Part shown: positions 50,616 to 58,949 of the stretch, piece after piece
Layout: each line of letters opens with the position of its first letter
Numbering within the stretch: position 1 is the first letter of the stretch
DNA from: Paulinella micropora
Taxonomy: Eukaryota > Cercozoa > Imbricatea > Euglyphida > Paulinellidae
Assembly: GCA_019918135.1 (NCBI GenBank)
Contig: WBZZ01000003.1
Coordinates: 19,880-83,879 of the forward strand
Direction of reading: 5' to 3'
DNA length: 64,000 nt
The notes under the pieces: generated by a model
What the model was told of the DNA's origin: nothing
The model's input: the letters and a program-made list of their open reading frames with translations, nothing else
Database searches by the model: none
Position numbers and translations under genes: made by a program

Positions 50616-51073
50616 GCAGAGCCAGACTCCGGCGAACAGCCAAGGGCGCACACCCTACTCTTTCTAAAACAATGCGGTGGTTCGTTTTTGGATTTGCGCC
50701 ACCCCACATCTTATAAAATACACTTTCTGGTCAAGATCAAAAACCCAGTCATCTTATAGAGTACACTTTCTGGTCAAGGTCAAAAACGAACCATTCTCCG
50801 GTGCCACCATCCGCCACTGTCGCATCGGATTCCAACCACGGAAATGCGCGCCAACATCGGTGGCACAAACGTGCCCGCCATATCTTATAGAGAGTACTTT
50901 CCAGGTAAGGACAGGTTCGAACCACTCATTTTCCCAGAAAGTTTGCAGCGAATGAAAAAAATCTGTGGTTCGAACGTGCCTGACAGGTATCTATAGAGTG
51001 CTATCCATGGTCAAGGACAAATCCGAACCACCCACAAAAAAGAAGCGGGAGGGGGCAAGGGGGGGGGGGGCAC

Positions 51074-51144
51074 CCACCTACCACCCCAGTGACCAAACCA
51101 GTGTGGCACTGGTGCATTTGTCTGGTCACTGGGGTGGTAGGTGG
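51074..51144. repeat. Long hairpin 1, perfect 22-bp arms
   Basis: CCACCTACCACCCCAGTGAC continues to CCA, then a 27-base loop, then the exact reverse complement. The loop contains a smaller hairpin (ACCAGTG-TGG-CACTGGT). It sits inside the palindrome array. Confidence 0.9.
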
Positions 51145-51384
51145 TGGGCTCCCGCATCCTCTGCCTTCCTCTGCTGTTCTCTGTGGGTGTGTGGTTCGAA
51201 CGCGCCTGCCATACCTTCTAGGTAAGGGCAGGTTCGAACCACTCATTTTCACGGGAAGTTTTCAGCGAAAAAGAGAATCGGTGGTTCGAACGCGCCCGCC
51301 ATATCTTATAGAGTGTACTTTCTAGGTAAGGGCAGGTTCGAACCACTCATTTTCACGGGAAGGGGCAGGGGGGGGGGGGCTCAC

Positions 51385-51450
51385 CCACCTACCACCCCAG
51401 TGACCAAACCAGTGTGGTGCACTTGTCTGGTCACTAGGGTGGTAGGCAGG
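51385..51450. repeat. Long hairpin 2, near-copy of hairpin 1
   Basis: Same arms as hairpin 1 with a few changes in the right arm and a shorter loop; the smaller inner hairpin is reduced. The preceding G run is also shared. Confidence 0.85.
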
Positions 51451-51603
51451 TAGCCACCCTCTGCCTCTTTTTTTGGGTGGTTCGAACGCGGCCCCTAACA
51501 CTTATAAAGTACACCTCTCCGGTCAAGGCCGATTCCGAACCACTTTTTTTGGATGAATGTATATTTATTAGTCAGACCGCTGTTCGCGGTAAAATTCCCT
51601 TCC

Positions 51604-51609
51604 TTTAAT
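51604..51609 (-). terminator. ATTAAA signal
   Basis: ATTAAA on the minus strand, about 255 bases past the stop at 51863. Confidence 0.4.
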
Positions 51610-51862
51610 AAGAAATGCAAAGAAAGCAAGAGGAGGAGGGGGGGTGGGGATATGTGCGTGTGTTGATGTTTTCAGAGCCGGGCTACTTCCAGATGATGTC
51701 TGTCTTTGATCCCCACCTTGATCAGGTTCTGGCGGGTCAAGGGCAGCTCGCGCTTCGAACACGCGTTGAGGAGCTTGTTCCCTCGGATGGCGTGTCCGTC
51801 GCAGCCCACCAAAAAGTCCCCGCGGAGTCGACGGCGCGCTATGTCAGTAAAAGAAACGCTCT

Positions 51863-52744
51863 TCAGCAGACGGGGCCGCCAGAGATTACCGTTGGCGTCC
51901 GTGTGCCAGTCCTGCTTCGCCTCCTTGCTGCAAAAGACGCGGTGTGCACGCTGCGGACCAGGCGCCGGCGGTAGCTGGCTTTCTTGCTGGGCTTTGACTT
52001 ACCCGGCTGGAGCGGCAAGGGCGGCAGCAGGTTCAGGTACGACTGAGTGACGCAGTCTCGGTTGCCGCTGCCCTGTTCCTGCAAGAGAGCGCCCGTGCCC
52101 AGCGGTATCTCGTCGGCGCCGTCCAGTGGCCAGTACGCCTCCGTGCAGGCCCCTGCACTCTGGCGCTCGGCCTCTGTGGGCTCGCGCCCCAGACGTTCCT
52201 TGAGGTCCTGGTACGCTCTCAGTCTCTTCTCGCCGGCCGCGACGGCTGCCTTGAGATGCATCTCGCGCATGTCATGCGCCTTTCCCGAGTGCTCGCTTAG
52301 AAATTCATCTATCTTGCGTACTACTTGATCGCAGGGTGCCCTTTTCACATCGGAACGCTGTGACTCCAAGCACAAGATGATTTCGTCTTTTTTGTGATAT
52401 TCAAACCAAGGGTCATACACCAGAAAGAGGTACGTTCTGTTCTTAGTGTTGAGCTCTGACCAGCCGTCGCCACGGGGCGAGGCAGGAGGAATGCTGTCCT
52501 GGGGGCACGGTTCAGTGTCTGCGCTGGCGACTGAGAGTGTGTCTTGCAGTTCATCGTATATCAAAGGCACCTTCGAGACCGCTATGTCAGCAACCGCCGC
52601 AAATAGACTTTGGCCATCCTCGCTGAGTTTCAAAGACCGCAGCAGTTCCTTGGCCTGTTGTGGCGTGGAGCTAAACTCGCATCCAAAACTTGCCTTGGAA
52701 AGTGCAGTGATCTCTGCAGCCGCGGCGGATAGACCGACTGTCAT
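51863..52744 (-). CDS. Unknown 293-residue protein
   Basis: ATG 52744 (MTVGLSAAAAEITALSK). Helical N-terminal 60 residues, a central part with Trp and acidic clusters (YLFLVYDPWFEYHKKDEIIL), a helix with DREPTEAERQ-like spacing (LGREPTEAERQSAGACTEAY) and a basic Ser/Arg-rich tail (KSKPSKKASYRRRLVRS). No signal or membrane helix. Not recognised. It is the first gene of the island core on the left, transcribed toward the left arm; a structural or DNA-binding role is possible. Confidence 0.7.
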   Translation of the reverse strand: MTVGLSAAAAEITALSKASFGCEFSSTPQQAKELLRSLKLSEDGQSLFAAVADIAVSKVPLIYDELQDTLSVASADTEPCPQDSIPPASPRGDGWSELNTKNRTYLFLVYDPWFEYHKKDEIILCLESQRSDVKRAPCDQVVRKIDEFLSEHSGKAHDMREMHLKAAVAAGEKRLRAYQDLKERLGREPTEAERQSAGACTEAYWPLDGADEIPLGTGALLQEQGSGNRDCVTQSYLNLLPPLPLQPGKSKPSKKASYRRRLVRSVHTASFAARRRSRTGTRTPTVISGGPVC

Positions 52745-53438
52745 TTCGAACTACTACAAGAATGCTTTTGATTTTTCGCGGTTCTTGCAACGCCCTTTTG
52801 TTTGTGGCGGCCAGAGAGCGCTGTGAGGTGCACCGTGACGAGGTAGCACGCTTATCTCTTTTTTTCAAGTCAGCCGCACGTTGAGTCGGCAGCAAAATTT
52901 TTTGGTCAAAAAAATTTGTGGCTGGTATTAATCCCAAAAATAAGAAAAATCACACTTGTGGGACGTGTCCGTTGCCACCGCCCACCACAAAAACACAGGT
53001 GGCACTGGTGACCATAAAAATGCGTATAACACCGCTGGTGGCACCACCGACGGTAATTACCCTAGTTGTGGATGCTGATCAAGAATGCAACTTTTACCTG
53101 CGCGGACACGGGACAAAAAGGCAATAGATTATCACACTAGGACAAAATTGCATTTGTTTTATCAGGCCTATCGTAGATTTTGTATTATTATTATATTTGT
53201 ATACATACATACATACATATATATAAATATATATATATATATATACATATTTATCTAAATCCTTGGAAAAAAGTGAACCCTTCCACTACCCAAAGCAGCC
53301 CAAAGAGGTCTATTAAATTGTTTTATTAGACACCAGTGGGGTGTTTTTTGTTAGTCATTGAGCTTAAAAATAGTAATATACAGTCCGGTCCGGTCGTATT
53401 GATATGACGTATCACAAGTGACGACTGTCATTTAATAA
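52745..53438. other. AT-rich intergenic with microsatellite
   Basis: No gene is seen. GTGGCACTGGTGACC at 53001-53016 echoes the hairpin loop at 51097-51113. A TACATA/TATATA microsatellite lies at 53195-53250. GC content is far lower than in the left half of the window. Confidence 0.7.
53195..53250. repeat. TACA/TA microsatellite
   Basis: Four TACA units, then a TA run, then TACATATTTAT. Simple AT-rich tract. Confidence 0.95.
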
Positions 53439-53657
53439 TTACATTCTCCAGAACTTGACCATGAAAATGTGATAACCGTATACACTCTTGCGTATTATTT
53501 CGCACTTATGTTTGTTGCAGAGTGCATCAACGTTCTGTTGGTGTAGCCAGGCAATATTCTTGGCGTAGGAGGAAGAGGCTTCAATTCCTTTCAACATGTT
53601 GTTCGCAGTGTTCATAAGTTGATACAGTTGCTCCAACACTTCTTTCTCTGTCTTCAT
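53439..53657 (-). CDS. Small unknown protein
   Basis: 72 residues from ATG 53657. Helical and leucine-containing at the start (KEVLEQLYQLMNTANNML), then a His/Lys-rich end. No motif recognised. It lies 49 bases past the stop of the gene at 53707 on the same strand; it could be its own gene or a further exon of that gene. Confidence 0.45.
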   Translation of the reverse strand: MKTEKEVLEQLYQLMNTANNMLKGIEASSSYAKNIAWLHQQNVDALCNKHKCEIIRKSVYGYHIFMVKFWRM

Positions 53658-53706
53658 GCTGTGTTGTCCTAACAGTCATGTACGTGCGTGTGTAGGTGGC
53701 ACAGGT

Positions 53707-54830
53707 TCAAATCTCATGTGCCGCAAGCGCATCATCATCGAGTTTTAGCTTCCTTTTTACGTTCTTCCTAGCTTTGTTCGGAACAGTGTCAGGCTCTTCA
53801 AATGCGCTCTGATCAGGTATGAGGCACGATATGTCTAGAGGAACAAGTGGTGGCAGTGGTGCTGGTGGTGATAAAGTGATGCGAGTAAGCGGCGGTGGTG
53901 GTGGCATGAGGTAATTTGACTTGTTGGCGGAGGTTGGTGGATTAGGAAAGCGTACAGACAGAGTACGGACGAGTCCTGGCATGGCCTTAGCTTGCTTGTT
54001 GGTAGAGGTTGCTGGATTAAGAAAGCGTACAGACTGAGTACGGACAAGTGGTGGTGGTGAGTATGGTGGTGATCGTGGAGTCTGTGTGTTAAGTTGAGCA
54101 ATGGTCTTGTCTTTCATGTGCATATCCATAACACAGCCAACAAGTTGCATGTAGACATGTTCCTGTGAGGCAGGATATGTATCCTTCCCGCTCATGTATG
54201 ATGAGATGAACCTAGGCAGAACCTTGTCTACATCAGCAGATGCAAAGTGTTTAAACAGAGATCGGATGTTGCGAGTGGGTTCGGTGTTATGAGTTTGTTC
54301 CGCTCTCTTGATTTCATGCGACTGTAATGTAAGCTCCGTAGAGATCTGTGCTAGTTCTGTTAGTGACACATTTTTTTTGCTTTCTTGATCGTCCATGCAC
54401 GCATTCAAGAACTCCTTAACCTGCTTCCACCCATTCCACTGACGGGTTTTCAAAGGCATGCCATGGATGATATCAAACATCTGGTAATAGGGTAGACAAC
54501 CAGCCGACATATAGTCAACGCCGCTGGGATGTCCACTGACGTGGACTGGATAGGTGACTACATCCCATTTGCCGTTTTTGAGCGCACCTGGCATGTAGAA
54601 CCTCTTCCAGGTTTCAGGCGTAGTGTCGTGTGCCTCGTCAGACGTGAGACAGGCCTTGACTGCATCGGTGATCGAAACCACGCCTTTGGCCCTAGACAGA
54701 CAGACACAAAGGCTGTTTAGATACGGGAGCGCTAGAGCACTGACTTGTTGTGGGGGATCGCAATGAAGGTCGGCTTGAGATGGACTTCACCTCTGCGAGT
54801 GTTGCTTGCGGCATCAGTATCAGAAGACAT
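53707..54830 (-). CDS. Unknown 356-residue protein with a 53-base intron
   Basis: The main open frame has no ATG at its start. A first exon from ATG 54830 (MSSDTDAASNTRRGEVHLK) ends at 54745; a GT-AG intron (54744-54692) with donor GTCAGT, branch-like ATCTAAAC and a pyrimidine-rich acceptor (GTGTCTGTCTGTCTAG) joins it in phase to the exon 54691-53707. The product has a globular N-terminal 120 residues (WKRFYMPGALKNGKWDVVTY), a helical middle, a long Pro-rich part with a repeated unit (PLVRTQSVRFLNPATSTNKQ / GLVRTLSVRFPNPPTSANK), and a basic end (KARKNVKRKLKLD). Low GC and codon use differ from the GC-rich block. Function unknown. Divergent from the primase gene at 55171. Confidence 0.72.
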
Positions 54831-55170
54831 TGCACTTTTTGGGTTGATCGAAACCTCGATTATGAGGCTGCAACCCAAGGTTCGCGGTTTTGGTGACCAA
54901 ATGGTCAGTCGGGCCCAAATGACTGCGTCGGGCGCAGAAAACTCACCACGCGGTCCCGAAAAGGGTGCACCGGACCCCAAACTTTAGCGCAGAAGAAACG
55001 GTTTTCGAAGGTTCTCGAAAAACAGACGGCGCCGGGTCCAGGCTACACCAGAAAAAAAGGAGGAAACAGGCCTATCGACAAACCCGAAATTTGAAAAAAC
55101 GGGTTGCAGCCCGTTTTTTGAAAAGGGAGGCTAGCAAAAGCCATAATTCGCCTGTCCTCGAAGATCAAAA
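54831..55170. other. Divergent promoter region with a palindrome
   Basis: 340 bases between two divergent genes. A strong hairpin lies at 55094-55119: AAAAAACGGG, a 6-base loop, CCCGTTTTTT. This is the same architecture as the palindromes of the 36.6-37.4 kb satellite. Several TCGAAA-type strings occur. No gene. Confidence 0.6.
55094..55119. repeat. AAACGGG-CCCGTTT palindrome, single copy
   Basis: Ten-base perfect arms around TTGCAG. It matches the arm sequence of the satellite palindromes nearly 18 kb away. Confidence 0.85.
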
Positions 55171-58106
55171 ATGGCTTTCCACTGCTCCAAGGGTAAAACA
55201 TATCCCTCTGCTTTCCTCCCACTTGTTGCTCCTATTGACGTAGTTCTCGCTGGACAACCAAGACATGGTCGCCAGTATGCTTTCTGCGCTGAATGTTTCC
55301 CGTGTGACGGCGATAACAAGGACGGATACAAGAACATGGGTATGCTCTTCTGCCCTCTCTTCATTCTTCTCATTTCGCTCTCTGTGTAGAGGAGTTTGCT
55401 AGATTCCGTACCGTCTACGATAAGACGATGTACCTCGCCAGCTGGCAGCGCGTGTACGAGTCGGGGAAGTCCAAACGAAGAATTATTCGTTTTGCTGTCA
55501 ACCTGGACTTTGAGCAGCAAGTGCGCATGGTCCTGGGGGTACCCCATAACAGGTACTGGCACACCGTGTTCCTGCCTGGGCGCCAGGTGGGCTTCAAGCT
55601 GGACATCGACTGCAGGGTAGGGGAAGACTTTGGCGAATCCGCGAAGATAGATTGTGCACGGCGCATGTTCGACAACCTGTGCTACGAGGTCGGCCAACAG
55701 CTCGAGTACATGGAAATCACCGATTACGTCCTGGACGAAACCGACTTCCTGGTCTGCTCTGACTACAGCTTACCGGAGAAGATTTCCTTGCATGTCCATT
55801 GTGACAAGATTGTCTTCTACAGCATCCACCACCTCAGTGCCTTCGTCGACAGGATCAAGCGTAGCTCGGCGGTCATTACCGAGCTCGAAAACGGGATTGA
55901 CCCGGCGCCCTTCGGTCCCAACCGCTCCCTTAAGCTACCGCTGCAGCGCAAGTCCGAGGACAGGCAGCCTATGGCAGTGGACAAGAACATGGGTATGGGA
56001 GCCTCGAAGGAGATCAGCGACGAACAGGCCGTCACCATCGGTATGGCGCATAAGCCAGACTCATACTTTCCAGCGGACAGGATCAATGTGAAGTACGAAG
56101 ACATCGTGGACGATACACCTGAGAGCGTCCCGGAGTTTATCGTCAGGAAGTCGATCATTGAGGCCTCTGGCTTCTGCGCATCACGGGAAGGAAGCATAAA
56201 TGTAACTAAGTGCAGTACTATCAATGGGAGGTTTTGGGTCATCTTCCAGAGGAACAAGGCGCGTCGGTGTGTCGTGGTCTCTGACAAGAAGCACACCGGC
56301 ACCAACGACGGCAAGCTAGGCATGGGGACTATAGTGGACATAGCTAACGATAGGTTCATCAGAGTGACATGTCATCTCTGTGAAGAATCCGTGCTCATGC
56401 CAATCATAGACGAGGAGGGAGAACTGAAAGAGGAAGTGGCAAGTAACCTCAATGCCCCTGGTGACATAAATGATGGTATGCTTACGCCTGGCCTCGGTGC
56501 GCTTTTCGAGAAGCTCAGGAGGACGTGCCAGCCACTTGTACTCGGCGACCCTGAATGCGAGGTGGGAGACGAGCTACCTGTCATCGCTATCAGGGACCGT
56601 ATGCACCAGTTGTTCGACTTCAAGGAGGAGGCAGCGCTTTATTTCAACGAGTACTGGTCGAAGGCGACGGCCGTGCTCAAGCCCAAGAGAGCCAAGAAGA
56701 AGGCCAGGACAGAGGAACCTCCGGTGAACAAAAAGGAACTGCTGGTACGCTACAGGGAGGCGCATGACCAGTTCTACAACCTCGTCACCGACTACCTGAA
56801 TGACTACTGCTGCGAGATCACCGAGCAACGATTCGTGGCGGTTTACGACGCTATCACTGGCAAGTGGTGCTTCCACCCCACACAGAACTGGGCCAAGGAC
56901 AGTGAGAGGGCATTCGCTATCAATTTCCCCGACATCGACCCACAAGGGCTTCACTGCGTCAAGCGACGCAGCTTCTACAGCGCGTGGATGAATGCCAAGA
57001 TGCACCGGGCAGCGCCTAACTGCGATACCTTCTTCACCGTGGAGGAGGCGCTTGCCGATGGAGGAGGGAGCGCGATGCTCAACCTCTTCACGGGCCTTAC
57101 CTATTCGCGCAGACGAGTCAAGAAGGAAATGGAGGGAATGGAGGGCGAGATAGACTCTCACCGCCGCGAAGTAGAGGTCTACCTGCGCTTTCTGAGGGAT
57201 GTTATCTGTGGCGGGAGCACCGAGCGCTACAACTACCTCCAGCGCTGGATCTACCAAGTACTGGTCGCCAAGAAGAAGCCCGAGAGCGCCATTGTTTTGC
57301 TCGGCGAGCAAGGGACGGGGAAGAGCACGCTGGGCAGGCTGCTGGGTAAGGTTATCGGCGCCAACGCCTTCCTGACCTTCAGCAAGGCCTCCGCGGTCAC
57401 GGGGGAGTTCAACGACCACCTGCAGGGCAAGCTGCTCGGCATGTCAGAGGAGGCGGTGCATTCGTCCGACAAGAAGGGCGTCAACGTACTCAAGGATATC
57501 ATCACCAGCGACTCCATGATGATCCACAAGAAGTTTCATCCGCAATACACCGTCAAGAATAACTTGGCGCTGATCTTCACCGGGAATAGTATCAGGACCA
57601 TCCTGCACGAGCGGACCAACCGGCGCTATGCTTTCTACAATGTTAAGCTCAGCATGGAGCCAGGGGAAGTTTTTAATTACTTCGAACGTGTGCGTAACAT
57701 CGACCCCCTCTTTGTGGCCTGGTTCTACTACTACGATTTCCCCGAGGAGCTCCAGCGGATCGACTTGCGGCTGGACCTACCCAGAGACAACAACGACCTG
57801 CATTTCGAGACCGCGCTCGTGTCCGCGCCCTTTCACGTACAGTTTATCTACGAGATCCTCGATACTCAGTACGTCGGCTTTGCCGCCAATGCCAGCTTCG
57901 ATGATTGGCAGAATGCCTACGCGCGCTGGGCCGCCGAGAAGAGGCTGCGTAACCCTTACGTCAACATCACCATCTTCCTCGCCGATCTGATCGTCCACAC
58001 CCTTTGGGACAGCAACCTCAACAAGCTCGACCCGAGCGCGGGGCGTGAGGAGCAGCTCGGCAAGTTCAGGTCCGCGCTCACTAACCTCACCGGCAGAAAC
58101 GACTAG
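55171..58106 (+). CDS. AEP primase - SF3 helicase (D5-like), one candidate intron
   Basis: The product is about 961 residues if the first exon (ATG 55171, to 55339) is joined over a 50-base GT-AG interval (55340-55389) with a long pyrimidine tract; the reading phase agrees on both sides and the exon carries a Cys pair (FCAECF). Otherwise ATG 55428 gives 892 residues. Primase motifs: FKLDIDC (the DxD metal site, about residue 126), SLHVHC (about 190) and RSLKLPLQ (about 235). Helicase: Walker A GEQGTGKST (about 694), Walker B region LLGMSEEA (about 738), SF3 motif C ALIFTGNS (about 782). The enzyme primes and unwinds DNA in viruses with this module. Its stop overlaps the stop of the YqaJ gene on the other strand. 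It looks whole. Confidence 0.9.
55340..55389 (+). other. Candidate 50-base spliceosomal intron in the primase gene
   Basis: It begins GTATGC, is almost entirely pyrimidine (TCTTCTGCCCTCTCTTCATT and more) and ends TGTGTAG. Size and style match the 53-base intron in the neighbouring divergent gene. Spliceosomal introns are known in some large DNA viruses and related elements. Confidence 0.7.
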
Positions 58107-58861
58107 ACAAGCTCGCCCTCCGGTGTAAAGGAATAGTCTACCGTGTGTCCTCTCTTCACACGCTTCTCCCTCCTCAGTTTGGGCGGAGGGGGCGCCAGTT
58201 CGAGACTCTCTCTGAACTCCTTGATAGCGGGCAGTGCCACGTCCCGCCAGTAGTCTTCATTAAACTTTACTGTTGTCACGTCAATGTACTCATTAACATA
58301 TTGTCTGAAATAACTAGGACGGTAGCGCACAAAGTGCACTTCTCTGAAGCCGGTTACCGCCATCTGGCACTGGAGTTGCGGGTAGTAGATAGCGGGTATT
58401 TCCCTTTGTTGATTCTCCAGGTCCGGGTTCCAGTACGGGCACTTCACTTCGACTAGCACCGGCTTGTGCATCAAGACGCCGTCCGGTGTAGCGCCGATCC
58501 AGTCTATCGCCTCCACCAGCCTAGAGCCCAGCACGAAGCCGCACGGCTCCTCCATGAGCTTGTTGCCCGTCACTCGCTCGTAGACCCGCAGGGCCCTGGC
58601 CTCGTGGCTGTTGCCGTGCCTCGTCGCCTCGTTGCCTTCGAAGGGCTCCAGCATGTTGTATTTCTTTCTCGCCAACCTCAGCCTGTCCATGTACTTGTTG
58701 ATGCCTAGTATAGTAGACACGTCGGTGGCAGTGATGCACCGCCTGCGCTCCTGCATGCACTGCTCGTTGCCGAACTCCAGCCTCCGCCGCGCGTACAAGG
58801 ACGCAGTTTCTGGGCACGGCTGCGTACGTGCCTCTGTGTCTACACGAGCCTCGATTGTCAT
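58103..58861 (-). CDS. YqaJ-type viral recombinase/exonuclease
   Basis: 252 residues; ATG 58861. PD-(D/E)XK motifs are in order: TATDVSTILGINKY (about 45-58), the helix with RHGNSHEARALRVYE (about 80-94), catalytic GATPDGVL (about 123-130), VLVEVKCPYW (about 134-143) giving E-x-K, and the YPQLQCQMAVTG helix (about 158-169) with the QxQ motif of YqaJ enzymes. Family members are 5'-3' exonucleases used with single-strand annealing proteins in recombination. The basic C-terminal tail ends FTPEGELV. Convergent with the primase (4-base overlap of stops) and divergent from the polymerase gene, so it belongs to the same replication cluster. Confidence 0.92.
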   Translation of the reverse strand: MTIEARVDTEARTQPCPETASLYARRRLEFGNEQCMQERRRCITATDVSTILGINKYMDRLRLARKKYNMLEPFEGNEATRHGNSHEARALRVYERVTGNKLMEEPCGFVLGSRLVEAIDWIGATPDGVLMHKPVLVEVKCPYWNPDLENQQREIPAIYYPQLQCQMAVTGFREVHFVRYRPSYFRQYVNEYIDVTTVKFNEDYWRDVALPAIKEFRESLELAPPPPKLRREKRVKRGHTVDYSFTPEGELV

Positions 58862-58922
58862 TCTTTGGCTCTGATACTATCTGAGACATGCAAGAAAAAA
58901 AAATACTCTCTTCTAAGGGGGT

Positions 58923-58932
58923 GTATATATAT
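58923..58932 (+). promoter_or_regulatory. TATA-box-like element before TVpol gene
   Basis: GTATATATAT lies 18-27 bases before the ATG at 58950, in an 88-base divergent spacer. It is a textbook core promoter spacing for a very short leader, as in viral genes. Confidence 0.65.
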
Positions 58933-58949
58933 GAGAACAGGAGAGCAAA

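Larger units (their letters stand above)
50677..51543. repeat. Six-copy palindromic repeat array (GTGGTTCGAAC...GGTTCGAACCAC)
   Basis: Units are at about 50677-50793, 50859-50925, 50965-51031, 51191-51242, 51281-51346 and 51477-51543. Each starts GTGGTTCG(AAC), contains a core like ATCTTATAGAGTACACTTTC with a GGTCAAGG or GGTAAGGG box, and ends with CGAACCAC, so the ends are inverted repeats. Spacing is irregular and the cores vary. No gene is present in this interval. It may be a cis-element cluster (origin, promoter or packaging site) or a group of tiny foldback elements. Confidence 0.85.

Noticed and set aside
50677-51543. tRNA genes, because of GGTTCGAACC
   Set aside because: No cloverleaf, no A box at the right distance and no acceptor stem; the motif is part of a palindrome.
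55131-55697. Minus-strand frame opposite the primase N-terminus
   Set aside because: It is antisense to a well-supported gene and carries no motif.
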